From contig NZ_JACEZT010000007.1 in assembly GCF_014042345.1 (NCBI RefSeq), forward strand, positions 124,001 to 188,000: a stretch of 64,000 nt of DNA. The letters run 5' to 3'. This DNA is from Rugamonas brunnea (GTDB lineage Bacteria > Pseudomonadota > Gammaproteobacteria > Burkholderiales > Burkholderiaceae_D). The notes beneath the pieces are model-generated. The model saw nothing but the letters and a program-made list of their open reading frames with translations. It was not told the origin of the DNA and did no database searches. Shown piece after piece: positions 1-8,742 of the stretch; the first letter of the stretch is position 1, and every line of letters starts with the position of its first letter. The position numbers were made by a program, and so were the translations under genes.

Positions 1-1
1 G

Positions 2-1216
2 GCCAGCGGCCATCCCACCATCACGCTGCGCCACGGCCGTGTGCTGCGCGCCGGCCTGCTGAACCGGCTGCGGCGCCAGCTCACACCATCCACGCGGGGC
101 CGCATGCTGGCGCTGCAAATGTTGGCGGCGGCCTGCCTGCTCGGGCTGGCGCGCAGCGGCCTGCCCCTGTGGCTGCAGGTGGTCGGCGCCGCGCTGGTGG
201 CGGGGGCGGCCACGGCCCGCATGTGGCACCTGAACGTGGCGCCGCTGCGCGCCGTGCTGCGCGACGCCAACCAGCTGGCGGCCGGCGACCTGGCGCACAC
301 GGTCAGCACCGGCGCCAGCGGCACGGTGGGGCAGTTGCAGCGGGCCTTGCTGCAGATGTCGGTCAACCTGCGCGCCGTGGTGCGCGATGTGCGCGACGAG
401 GTCGATCATTTGCGCAGGAGCGTGCACGATATCGCGGCCGGCAATGCCGACCTGTCGTCCCGCACGGAAGCGCAGGCGGGCAGCCTGCAGCAGATGGCCG
501 CCGCGCTGGCCGCCATCAACGACAAGGTGCGCGAGGGCGCGCAAGCCGTCAGCGCGGCCACCGGCCTTGCCGGGCAGACGGGCGCCGTGGCGCGCCGCAG
601 CGACGAGGCGGTGGACGCGGCGGCCCATGCGATGACGGACATTTCCGCGTCGTCCAGCCATATCGGCGAGATCATCCACCTGATCGAATCGGTGGCGTTC
701 CAGACCAACCTGCTGGCGCTGAACGCGGCGGTGGAGGCGGCCCGCGCCGGTCCGGCCGGACGCGGCTTCGCTGTGGTGGCCACGGAAGTGCGCACGCTGG
801 CCCAGCGCACCTCGGCGGCGACCCAGCAGATCAAGCAACTGGTGGCCGAGTCGGCCGACCACGTGCGGCAGGGCGCCGGCCGCACGGACGAGGCGCGCGC
901 CCGCATGCGCGACGCCGTGCAGTCGGTGACGGAGCTGGCCTCGGTGCTGGACGGTATCAGCGACGCGGCCCAGTTGCAGCAGGCCAGCATGGCCGAAGTG
1001 CACGCCGCCGTCGGCCACATCGACGCCATGACGCAGCAGAACGCGGCCCTGGTGGAGCAGCAGCTAGCGGCCGCCGGCGCCTTGTGCGAGCAGGCCGACA
1101 ACGTCAACGATTCGGTGCGCATCTTCCGCCTCAAGGCTGGCGAGGCCACCGTGGCCGAGGCAGACGCGCCGGCCCTGCGCCGTGCCGCGCGCACCCGGCT
1201 GGCCAGCCCGGCCTGA
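2..1216 (+). CDS. Methyl-accepting chemotaxis protein, Aer-like, 5' truncated by window edge
   Basis: The frame is open to the first bases of the window, so this is the 3' part of a chemoreceptor; the GTG at 41 is probably internal. What remains is a short basic stretch, a hydrophobic membrane section (about nt 100-235), a HAMP-like linker and a full cytoplasmic signalling domain whose hairpin tip reads [19 protein letters not shown]. The compact membrane part with no periplasmic sensor domain resembles Aer-type aerotaxis receptors, whose PAS domain would lie before the window (inference). Such receptors control CheA activity at the cell pole. The C-terminus lacks a CheR-binding pentapeptide of the WxxF kind, unlike the receptor at 19832. 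Confidence 0.9.
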   Translation, partial: ASGHPTITLRHGRVLRAGLLNRLRRQLTPSTRGRMLALQMLAAACLLGLARSGLPLWLQVVGAALVAGAATARMWHLNVAPLRAVLRDANQLAAGDLAHTVSTGASGTVGQLQRALLQMSVNLRAVVRDVRDEVDHLRRSVHDIAAGNADLSSRTEAQAGSLQQMAAALAAINDKVREGAQAVSAATGLAGQTGAVARRSDEAVDAAAHAMTDISASSSHIGEIIHLIESVAFQTNLLALNAAVEAARAGPAGRGFAVVATEVRTLAQRTSAATQQIKQLVAESADHVRQGAGRTDEARARMRDAVQSVTELASVLDGISDAAQLQQASMAEVHAAVGHIDAMTQQNAALVEQQLAAAGALCEQADNVNDSVRIFRLKAGEATVAEADAPALRRAARTRLASPA

Positions 1217-1579
1217 ACCCCAACTGAGCCCCGACTGAACCCGGCCTGAGCCTGGCCCAAGCCAAGTTGAGGCTAGCCTGGCCTGGCTTGGCTTGGCTTG
1301 GCTTGGCGGGGCGGGGCGCCCCGCAGCGGCGCCATCCCACCCACTTTCCCGTCGACGTGACGCCCGGTGCCCGTGCATCGGGTGGGCACGTTCACGTGCC
1401 GGTGCAGCGCTGTGCATCAGGCGCCACAAGCATGTGTCGTGTCACGAAATGCGAAGCGTGCGTCGTGAAATGGAAACATGTTTTTTCGCTTTCAATCCTA
1501 TGATGAGTCATCGCTGACCCGGACCGGACAACATAGCCCGGCCAGGACAGCGGGGCTCAAACGATGAGGAGACAGCATC
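1217..1579. other. Intergenic region with TGGCT repeats and small hairpins
   Basis: No convincing gene is seen in this 363-base stretch. It starts with loosely repeated CTGA/CCC words, then a run of tandem TGGCT units (about 1276-1307) ending in GGGGCGGGGCGCC. An upstream CCAAGCCAAG could pair with the CTTGGCTTGG run. A 6-bp perfect stem with a 4-base loop lies at 1385-1400 (GGCACG/CGTGCC). The palindrome AAACATGTTT is at 1474-1483. The promoter of the downstream DUF1302 gene should lie in the AT-richer part after about 1440, but no clear -35/-10 pair was found. Confidence 0.5.
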
Positions 1580-1687
1580 ATGCCCACGCCCCCTCGCCAG
1601 TTGACGCACCCGCCTTCAGCCACGGAGTTGCCGCCCAAGCGGCAAGCAAGCAGCACCGTACCAGCAGCGTTTAATACAACAAAATAG
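1580..1687 (+). CDS. Possible 35-residue leader ORF upstream of the DUF1302 gene
   Basis: An ATG at 1580 preceded by a good GAGGAGA ribosome-binding sequence (1564-1570) opens a 35-codon frame ending in TAG at 1685-1687, 15 bases before the DUF1302 start. The predicted peptide is Pro/Thr/Ser-rich (begins MPTPPRQLTH) with no signal peptide or membrane segment. The strong SD and tight spacing are the only support; codon use is not clearly that of the host. It could be a translated leader affecting the downstream gene or a chance ORF. Confidence 0.3.
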   Translation: MPTPPRQLTHPPSATELPPKRQASSTVPAAFNTTK

Positions 1688-1702
1688 AGGAGCAGGCGCA
1701 GC

Positions 1703-3520
1703 ATGAAATCAGCACAATCCACCCATCCATTGGCAATGACCGCACTGGCAGCGGCCCTGTGCGCGATCGGCGCGGCCCACGCGGCGGAACTGGACACGGG
1801 CAACCCCGATGTCGCCATCCGCTTCGACAACACCATCAAGCTCAATGTCGGCCAGCGCGTGAACGGCCAGGAAGCGGCCCTGCTGAAATCGGCCAACTAC
1901 GACGACGGCGACCGCAACTTCAACAAGGGCCTGGTGTCCGAGCGCGTCGACTGGCTGTCGGAACTGGACATCGTGTTCCAGCAGAAGATGGGCATGCGCG
2001 TGTCGGCCGCCGCCTGGTATGACCGCGCCTACGACAGCCTGGACAACACCAACGTGGCCAGCTCCAACCACCGCGAGAACGGCAAGGCGGCGCTGGGCAT
2101 GTCCGACTACGCCAAGCGCTACCACCGCGGCTCGGGCGAGATCCTGGACGCGTTCGTGTTCTCCAATTTCGACGTGGCCGAGGTGCCCGTCAACGTCAAG
2201 GTCGGCCAGCACACGCTGTACTGGGGCGAGAGCCTGCTGTCGCCTATCCATGGCGTGAACTACGGCCAGTCGCCGATTGACCTGCTCAAGGGTTATTCGG
2301 TGCCCGGCACGGACGCCAAGGAACTGTTCCTGCCACGCCAGGCCATTTCGGCCCAGGCGTCGCTGACGCCGGAACTGGGCATCGCGGCCCAGTACTTCTT
2401 CAACTGGAAGCCGGCCCGCCTGCCTGAATCGGGTTCCTTCCTCGGTTTCTACGACTACGCCTTCCAGGGTGGCGAATCGTTCTTCCTGGGCCCACTGGGC
2501 GCGCCCGCCATCCGCCGCGAAGATAGCAAGGCCCCCAACACGGGCGACTGGGGCCTGGCAGCGCGCTGGAGCCCCGACTGGCTGGACGGCACGGCCGGCG
2601 CCTACGTGCGCCGCACCTCGGACCTGCTGCCGCAGGCGAACGTGCGCCTGGCCGGCTTGCCGGCGGCCCTGTTCGGCGCCAACGGCGCGGCCGTCTGCAA
2701 GGCCGCCATCCCGGGCGCCGCCGTGGTGGGCAACAACTGCCTGTTCTACCCGACCGCGCTGGGCGCCACCAGCCAGTACCAGTTCGAGTACGCCAACCAC
2801 ATCGACGTGCTGGGCTTCTCGCTGTCCAAGAGCGTGGCCGGCATCGCCGTGGGCGCCGACCTGTCGTACCGCCACGATATGCCGATCTACAGCACGCCGG
2901 CGCTGCTGATGCCGGCCGGGACCAGCCCGGCCATCGTGGCCGCGCTGAACGCCAAGGTCAACCCCACGCTGGTGGTGAAGGCGGCCGACCTGCCGCAGCA
3001 GGGTGAGGTGAGCGGTGCGCGCGGCAACACCATCCACGGCGTGTTCAACCTGCTGGGCGCGCTGGCCAAGACGCCCATCTCCGATTCGGCCACCTGGGCT
3101 GCGGAACTGGTGTGGAACCGCATGTCCGGCATCACCCAGGGCGCGCAGTTCTACCGCGGCCGCGACGACTACAAGGGCGTGGACAAGCCAACCCGCGATT
3201 ACTTCGGCCTGGCCCTGACGTTCACCCCGACCTGGTTCCAGGTGCTGCCGGGCGTGGACATGTCCGCTCCGCTCAGCTACTCGGTGGGCCTGAAAGGCAA
3301 TTCGAGCGTGCAAGCCGGCGGCAACAAGGGCGCCGGCAACTACGCGGCCGGTGTGGCGTTCGACGTTCGCCAGAAATACCGCTTCGACATCAAGTACGTC
3401 AATTTCTTCGGCCCCCTGGTCACCGACCCGGCCACCGGCGCCGTCACCTCGTTCGGCGGCGTGACCTCGCTGTTGAAGGATCGCGGCTTCCTCGCCGCCA
3501 CGTTCAAGACCACGTTCTGA
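1703..3520 (+). CDS. DUF1302 family outer-membrane-type protein
   Basis: A 605-residue protein with a clear Sec signal peptide (hydrophobic stretch ending AAHA, about residue 28). After it come aromatic-rich alternating strands throughout and a C-terminal Phe (FKTTF), as expected of a beta-barrel. The N-terminal LDTGNPDVAIRFDNT and following pattern are typical of DUF1302 proteins. These are regularly found beside DUF1329, YCF48-type and MMPL/RND proteins in loci for hydrophobic substrates; exactly that order follows here. Probable role: an outer-membrane channel for a lipophilic compound (inference). The start is fixed by GAGGAG 13-18 bases upstream and the signal peptide. The next gene starts 22 bases after the stop. 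Confidence 0.88.
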   Translation: MKSAQSTHPLAMTALAAALCAIGAAHAAELDTGNPDVAIRFDNTIKLNVGQRVNGQEAALLKSANYDDGDRNFNKGLVSERVDWLSELDIVFQQKMGMRVSAAAWYDRAYDSLDNTNVASSNHRENGKAALGMSDYAKRYHRGSGEILDAFVFSNFDVAEVPVNVKVGQHTLYWGESLLSPIHGVNYGQSPIDLLKGYSVPGTDAKELFLPRQAISAQASLTPELGIAAQYFFNWKPARLPESGSFLGFYDYAFQGGESFFLGPLGAPAIRREDSKAPNTGDWGLAARWSPDWLDGTAGAYVRRTSDLLPQANVRLAGLPAALFGANGAAVCKAAIPGAAVVGNNCLFYPTALGATSQYQFEYANHIDVLGFSLSKSVAGIAVGADLSYRHDMPIYSTPALLMPAGTSPAIVAALNAKVNPTLVVKAADLPQQGEVSGARGNTIHGVFNLLGALAKTPISDSATWAAELVWNRMSGITQGAQFYRGRDDYKGVDKPTRDYFGLALTFTPTWFQVLPGVDMSAPLSYSVGLKGNSSVQAGGNKGAGNYAAGVAFDVRQKYRFDIKYVNFFGPLVTDPATGAVTSFGGVTSLLKDRGFLAATFKTTF

Positions 3521-3541
3521 TAACAGACAGGAGACAACACC

Positions 3542-4894
3542 ATGTTCAAACTCACCATCATGGCTGCCGCACTGGCGGCGGCAGCGGCCGCCCAGGCCAG
3601 CGTATCGCCCGACGAAGCCAAGCAGCTGGGCACCACGCTGACGGCCGTGGGCGCGGAAAAAGCCGGCAACAAGGACGGCACCATCCCCGAATACACGGGT
3701 GGCCTGACGGCCGCGCCGGCCGGCTTCGTCAAGGGTAGCGGCATCCGTCCCGACCCGTATGGCGCCGACAAGCCACGCCTGGTCATCACCGGCAAGAACC
3801 TGGCCGGCCAGGAAGACAAGCTGACGGCCGGCACCCGCGAGCTGCTCAAGCGCTTCCCCACCTTCCGGGTGGACGTGTATCCGACCCACCGTCCGGTCAC
3901 CCTGCCCAAGGCACTGCTGGACAACACGGCCAAGAACGCCATCAACACCAAGGCCGTCGACGGCGGCGTGGGCGTGGAGAATGCGCTGGCCGGCGTGCCG
4001 TTCCCCATCCCCAAGAGCGGCTACGAGGTGATGTGGAACCACCTGCTGCGCTACCAGGGCCACGCGCTGACCACCAAGTATGAATCGTGGAACGTGGACG
4101 CCTCGGGCGTGCCCAGCCTGGCCACGGCCGGCGAGATCTACGAGGAGTTCCCGCTGTCGGACCCCAAGCACACGGAAGTGGCCAAGCAGACCGACGTGTT
4201 CTTCCGCACCAAGCTGACCTACCTGGCGCCGGCCCGCCGCGCCGGCGAAGGCCTGATGGCGTTCGATGCCGTCAACCCGGTGGCCCAGCCTCGCAAGGTA
4301 TGGCAGTACCTGCCCGGCCAGCGCCGCGTGAAACTGGCGCCGGACGTGGCCTACGACACGCCCAACCCCGGTTCGGCCGGCGCGTCCACCTATGACGACG
4401 CCTGGGTCTTCAACGGTGCGCTGGACCGCTTTGACTTCAAGCTGATCGGCAAGAAGGAAATGATCGTCCCTTACGGCGAATACAAGCTGTTCGCCGCCAA
4501 GGTGGCCGCCGACGTCACCAAGCCGAACCACCTGAATCCGGACTTCGTGCGCTGGGAACTGCACCGCGTGTGGGTGGTGGAAGCGACGCTCAAGCAGGGC
4601 AAGCGCCACATCTACGGCAAGCGCACCTTCTACATCGACGAGGACAGCTGGGTGGCGCTGGCTTCGGACCAGTACGACGCGCGTGGCCAGTTGTACCGCT
4701 CCTCGTTCGATCACCTGATCTACGCCTACGACGCGCAAGCGACCTACACCGGCAACCACGTGATCTACGACTTCGTGAGTGGCGCCTACAACCTGACCGG
4801 CATGTCCGGCCCGTACGGTGGCCTGAAGTACATCGACGCGCTCAAGCCGACCCAGTGGTCGCCGGAAGCGCTGGCCGGCGCCGGCGTGCGCTGA
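3542..4894 (+). CDS. DUF1329 domain-containing exported protein
   Basis: A 450-residue protein with an Ala-rich signal peptide (cleavage near AAQA/SVSP, residue 20). The mature part begins with the family-typical sequence SPDEAKQLGTTLTAVGAEKA and contains the conserved GYEVMWNHLLRYQG-like block about residue 160 and a YIDEDSW block about residue 363. DUF1329 proteins resemble periplasmic lipid-binding folds such as LolA and partner with DUF1302 proteins; a periplasmic carrier role is likely but unproven. The start has AGGAGA upstream. Adjacent to DUF1302 with 21 bases between; a hairpin with a T-run follows 61 bases after the stop. Confidence 0.88.
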   Translation: MFKLTIMAAALAAAAAAQASVSPDEAKQLGTTLTAVGAEKAGNKDGTIPEYTGGLTAAPAGFVKGSGIRPDPYGADKPRLVITGKNLAGQEDKLTAGTRELLKRFPTFRVDVYPTHRPVTLPKALLDNTAKNAINTKAVDGGVGVENALAGVPFPIPKSGYEVMWNHLLRYQGHALTTKYESWNVDASGVPSLATAGEIYEEFPLSDPKHTEVAKQTDVFFRTKLTYLAPARRAGEGLMAFDAVNPVAQPRKVWQYLPGQRRVKLAPDVAYDTPNPGSAGASTYDDAWVFNGALDRFDFKLIGKKEMIVPYGEYKLFAAKVAADVTKPNHLNPDFVRWELHRVWVVEATLKQGKRHIYGKRTFYIDEDSWVALASDQYDARGQLYRSSFDHLIYAYDAQATYTGNHVIYDFVSGAYNLTGMSGPYGGLKYIDALKPTQWSPEALAGAGVR

Positions 4895-4955
4895 CCTCCC
4901 GGGTGGCCGATGGCGCCGGACAGGGCGCCCGGCCACCAGCATTGTTTTCTCGTTT

Positions 4956-5008
4956 GACTGCCGGCGGGCGTTGCTTCCGGCGCCGTGGTGGGCTGGCAGT
5001 CTTTTTTT
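4956..5008 (+). terminator. Hairpin plus T7 between DUF1329 and YCF48 genes
   Basis: GACTGCC (4956-4962) pairs with GGCAGTC (4995-5001), closing a GC-rich interior, and is followed directly by seven T residues. This looks like an intrinsic terminator, perhaps partial, because the next gene begins only 12 bases later and belongs to the same functional set. It may set lower expression of the downstream genes. Confidence 0.55.
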
Positions 5009-5019
5009 GAGAGCTAGAT

Positions 5020-6009
5020 ATGAACCGATTTTCACGCGCCGCCGCCGGCGTAATGGCGGGCGTCACCCTGACGCTGCTGATGGCGGCCCAGGCCCAGGCG
5101 GCCCCGTTCGCCGATCCGCTCGACACGCCGGCCATGGCCAGCGCGCTGGCGCCGCGCGCGCTGCTGAACGGCCTGGCCCACGCCGGCAAGCGCATCGTCG
5201 CCGTTGGCCAGCGCGGCCACGTGCTGTATTCGGACGACCAGGGCGGCCACTGGAGCCAGGCCCGCGTGCCGGTGTCGACCGACCTGGTGGCGCTGGTGTT
5301 CCCCACCGAACGCGAAGGCTGGGCCGTGGGCCACGACGGCGTGGTGCTGCACAGCGCCGACGCCGGCGCCACCTGGGAGCGCCAGTTCGACGGCCGCAAG
5401 GACGCCGAGGTGGGCGACAAGCCGCTGCTGGACGTCTGGTTCGACGGGCATGGCCACGGCCTGGCGGTGGGCGCGTTCGGCCTGGCACTGCGCAGCGACG
5501 ACGGCGGCAAGAGCTGGCAGCACTGGGAGAGCCATTTGGACAACCCCAAGGCGCTGCACCTGAACGCGATCCGCAGCGTGGGCGGCGAGCTGTATATCGT
5601 GGGCGAGCAGGGCCTGATCCTGAAGCGCGGCACCGACGGCGAGCGTTTCGAGGCCGTGCCTTCCCCTTACCAGGGCAGTTTCTTCGGCGTCACCGGCGGC
5701 AAGGACAGCTTGCTGGTGTTCGGCCTGCGCGGCACGGCCCTGCACAGCGCCGATGGCGGCAAGCACTGGGAGCGCGCCAACACCGGCACCCAGACCGGCC
5801 TGACCGCTGGCCTGGCGCTGGCGGACGGCTCGCTGCTACTGGTGAGCCAGTCCGGCCAGCTGCTGCATAGCGCCGACGGCGGCGCCACCTTCCAGGCCCA
5901 GCCCCAGGTCAAGCCGGGGCCTGCGTCGGCCGCATTGGTGGCGGCGCCGGGCCAGTTGCTGATCGCCGGCGCGCGCGGCGCGCGGCTGCAGGCGCTGGCC
6001 ACCAGGTAG
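5020..6009 (+). CDS. YCF48-related/BNR-repeat beta-propeller exported protein
   Basis: A 329-residue protein with a signal peptide (MAAQAQA, residues about 22-28). The remainder consists of about seven imperfect blades with the pattern VGxxGxxLxSxDGGxxW (for example VGHDGVVLHSADAGATWERQ). This is the BNR/YCF48 propeller (photosystem II assembly factor HCF136-like) that accompanies DUF1302/DUF1329/MMPL loci. It is probably a periplasmic scaffold or assembly factor for the envelope complex (inference). The ribosome-binding sequence is weak (GAGAG). The MMPL gene follows after 81 bases. Confidence 0.85.
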   Translation: MNRFSRAAAGVMAGVTLTLLMAAQAQAAPFADPLDTPAMASALAPRALLNGLAHAGKRIVAVGQRGHVLYSDDQGGHWSQARVPVSTDLVALVFPTEREGWAVGHDGVVLHSADAGATWERQFDGRKDAEVGDKPLLDVWFDGHGHGLAVGAFGLALRSDDGGKSWQHWESHLDNPKALHLNAIRSVGGELYIVGEQGLILKRGTDGERFEAVPSPYQGSFFGVTGGKDSLLVFGLRGTALHSADGGKHWERANTGTQTGLTAGLALADGSLLLVSQSGQLLHSADGGATFQAQPQVKPGPASAALVAAPGQLLIAGARGARLQALATR

Positions 6010-6090
6010 ATCTGCCGCAACCACAAGATAGCCAATAAAACCGACCAGAGCCGGGCACACCCGGCCGGCCAATTTACGAGGAACGAGACA

Positions 6091-8490
6091 ATGGACATGT
6101 CAACCGACGGGATCGACACCATGCCGGTCGTGCGCGATCTGGCGCATTTCGACCAGCGCTCCGGCAATTTGCTGGAACGGCTGGTGTTCAACAACCGGCT
6201 GTGGATGATCGTGCTGTGCACGGTCGTCACGGTGGTGCTGGGCGCACTGGCCGCCACCCGGCTGCACCTGAACGCCAGCTTCGAGAAGATGCTGCCGCAG
6301 GGCCAGCCCTACATCCAGAACTATCTGCACAACAAGGACGCCTTGCGCGGCCTTGGCAACTCGCTGCGGGTGGTGGTGGAGAACCCGCAGGGTGACATTT
6401 TCGACCCGCGCTACCTGGAAGCGCTCAAGCAGGTCAACGATGAACTGTTCCTCACGCCGGGCGTGGACCGGGCCTGGATGAAGTCCATGTGGACCCCGTC
6501 CGTGCGCTGGAACGAAGTGACGGAGGAGGGCTTCCAGGGCGGCCCCGTCATGCCGGACGGGTATGACGGCTCGCCGCGCAGCGTGGAGCAGCTCAAGATC
6601 AACATCGCCCGTTCCGGCATCGTGGGCAGCCTGGTGGGCAACAACTTCAAGTCCACCATGATCTTTGTGCCGCTGCTGGACAAGGACCCGGCCACCGGCA
6701 AGGCGATCGACTATTCCGAGCTGGCGCACGCCATCGACAAGACGGTGCAGGCGCGGTCAAGCGGCGCCTATCCGGTGCGCATCCACGTGATCGGCTTCGC
6801 GGAACTGATCGCCGAACTGCTGGCCGGCATGGCCAAGGTCATCATGTACTTCGGCGTGGCCGCGCTGGTGGCCACGGGCGTGATCTTCGCCTACACCCGC
6901 TGCGTGCGCTCCACCGTGCTGGTGGTGGCCTGCTCGCTGGTGGCGGTGCTGTGGCAACTGGGCCTGGTGGCTGCGTTTGGCTTCGAGCTCGATCCGTTCT
7001 CCATCCTGGTGCCGTTCCTGGTGTTCGCCATCGGTGTCTCGCACGGCGCCCAGAAGATGAACGGCATCATGCAGGACGTCGGCCGTGGCACGCATTTGCT
7101 GGTGGCGGCCCGCTACACCTTCCGCCGCCTGTTCCTGGCCGGCCTGACGGCGCTCTTGGCCGACGCCGTCGGCTTCGCCGTGCTGATGACCATCGACATC
7201 CCCGTGATCCGCGACCTGGCCATGACGGCCTCCATCGGCGTGGCGGTGCTGATCTTCACCAACCTGCTGCTGTTGCCGGTGCTGCTGTCCTATGTCGGCG
7301 TGTCGGCCGCCGCCGCCAAGCGCTGCATCCGCGAGGAGCATGACGAAGAGACGGGCCACGGCCTGGGCAAGCTGTGGCTGATGCTGGACCGCTTCACCGA
7401 ACCGCGCTGGGCCGGCATCACCGTGGCCGTCACGCTGGCGCTGGCCGTCGGCGGCTTCATCGTCAGCACCAACCTGAAGATCGGCGACCTCGATCCGGGC
7501 GCGCCCGAACTGCGCGCCGAGTCGCGCTACAACCGCGACAACGCCTACATCACGGCCAATTATTCGCTGTCGTCCGACCAGTTCGCGGTGATGATCAAGA
7601 CCGCGCCCGAAGGCTGCCTCAAATACGAAACCCTGGTCGAGGCGGACCGCCTGGCCTGGGCCTTGCAGCAGGTCCCGGGCGTGCAGACCACCGTGTCGCT
7701 GGCCGACGCCGTGCGCCAGGTCACGGCCGGCACGTCCGAAGGCAGCCCGAAATGGCTGACCATCTCGCGCAACCAGGACGTGCTCAATTACGGCGCCCAG
7801 CAGGCCTCCGTCAACAACCCGGACCTGTTCGACCGTGGCTGCTCGCTGATGCCCGTGATCGCCTACCTGGCCGACCACAAGGCCGAGACGCTGGAGCGCG
7901 TGGTGCAGGCGGCCGACGCCTTCGCCCAGGCCCACAACGGGCCGGACCGCCAGTTCCTGCTGGCCGCCGGCAGCGCCGGCATCGAAGCGGCCACCAACAT
8001 CGTGGTGCGCGAGGCCAACCACAAGATGCTGCTGTACGTGTACGCGGCCGTGATCGTGCTGTGCTTCGTCACCTTCCGCAGCTGGCGCGCCGTGCTGGTG
8101 GCCGTGCTGCCGCTGGTGCTCACCTCCATCCTGTGCGAAGCGCTGATGGTCATGCTGGGCATGGGTGTGAAGGTGGCCACGCTGCCGGTGATCGCGCTCG
8201 GTGTCGGCATCGGCGTTGATTACGCGCTGTACCTGGTTTCGGTGCAGCTGGTGCAGCAGCGCCAGGGCCAGTCGCTGGCCGAGGCCTATCGCCACGCGCT
8301 GCAATTCACCGGCAAGGTGGTGGCGCTGGTGGGCGTGACGCTGGCGGCCGGTGTGGTGTGCTGGGCCTGGTCGCCGATCAAGTTCCAGGCCGACATGGGC
8401 ATCCTGCTCACCTTCATGTTCACGCTCAACATGATCGGCGCGCTGGTGCTGGTGCCCGCGCTGTCGCATTTCCTGCTGCGTAAGGCCTGA
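6091..8490 (+). CDS. MMPL/RND-family membrane transporter
   Basis: A 799-residue permease with TM1 at about residues 35-57, a large exported loop, a five- to six-helix bundle (about 245-405), a second TM (about 448-470), a second exported loop and a last helix bundle (about 650-797). This duplicated layout is that of RND/MMPL exporters. In DUF1302/DUF1329/YCF48 loci this protein is thought to move lipophilic substrates across the envelope, with direction unknown. GAGGAACGAG precedes the start. The TGA overlaps the ATG of the next gene (TGATG), implying translational coupling. Confidence 0.88.
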   Translation: MDMSTDGIDTMPVVRDLAHFDQRSGNLLERLVFNNRLWMIVLCTVVTVVLGALAATRLHLNASFEKMLPQGQPYIQNYLHNKDALRGLGNSLRVVVENPQGDIFDPRYLEALKQVNDELFLTPGVDRAWMKSMWTPSVRWNEVTEEGFQGGPVMPDGYDGSPRSVEQLKINIARSGIVGSLVGNNFKSTMIFVPLLDKDPATGKAIDYSELAHAIDKTVQARSSGAYPVRIHVIGFAELIAELLAGMAKVIMYFGVAALVATGVIFAYTRCVRSTVLVVACSLVAVLWQLGLVAAFGFELDPFSILVPFLVFAIGVSHGAQKMNGIMQDVGRGTHLLVAARYTFRRLFLAGLTALLADAVGFAVLMTIDIPVIRDLAMTASIGVAVLIFTNLLLLPVLLSYVGVSAAAAKRCIREEHDEETGHGLGKLWLMLDRFTEPRWAGITVAVTLALAVGGFIVSTNLKIGDLDPGAPELRAESRYNRDNAYITANYSLSSDQFAVMIKTAPEGCLKYETLVEADRLAWALQQVPGVQTTVSLADAVRQVTAGTSEGSPKWLTISRNQDVLNYGAQQASVNNPDLFDRGCSLMPVIAYLADHKAETLERVVQAADAFAQAHNGPDRQFLLAAGSAGIEAATNIVVREANHKMLLYVYAAVIVLCFVTFRSWRAVLVAVLPLVLTSILCEALMVMLGMGVKVATLPVIALGVGIGVDYALYLVSVQLVQQRQGQSLAEAYRHALQFTGKVVALVGVTLAAGVVCWAWSPIKFQADMGILLTFMFTLNMIGALVLVPALSHFLLRKA

Positions 8491-8726
8491 TGCCGCCGGA
8501 TGCACCTTCCCCTTGCGGCGTGATGGCGCCGCCGGAGCAGGCCCTGGTGGCCGAGCTGCGGCGGCTGCGGGCGGCGGGCGCCTCGTTCGGCGCCATCGCC
8601 GCCGCCATGAACCGGCGCGGCCTGCGCGGACGCCTGGGCGGGCGCTGGTTCCCCGCCACCGTGCGCCGCTACCTGCTGGCATCCAAGCCGCTGCCCGCGC
8701 GCGCGACCAAGAATTCAGTCAAATAA
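8490..8726 (+). CDS. Small protein with a serine-recombinase-type HTH segment
   Basis: A 78-residue protein whose residues about 17-63 read like the DNA-binding part of large serine recombinases ([20 protein letters not shown], then [13 protein letters not shown]). There is no resolvase catalytic domain, so it is not a recombinase by itself. Its ATG overlaps the stop of the transporter gene and it ends 17 bases before the CoA ligase, so it is firmly inside the operon. It could be a small DNA-binding regulator of this locus; that is inference. Composition matches the neighbours, so it does not look recently acquired. Confidence 0.7.
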   Translation: MPPDAPSPCGVMAPPEQALVAELRRLRAAGASFGAIAAAMNRRGLRGRLGGRWFPATVRRYLLASKPLPARATKNSVK

Positions 8727-8742
8727 AACCAAGGAGTCTGCA

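Noticed and set aside
1709-5035. Very long open frame on the minus strand opposite the DUF1302/DUF1329 genes
   Set aside because: The product is His/Arg/Val-rich with no domain; it is the usual antisense shadow of GC-rich coding sequence on the + strand, which has signal peptides and recognised families.
6757-8682. Minus-strand 641-codon frame opposite the MMPL permease
   Set aside because: His/Gln/Arg-rich composition and no ribosome-binding site; the + strand frame has a full permease topology.
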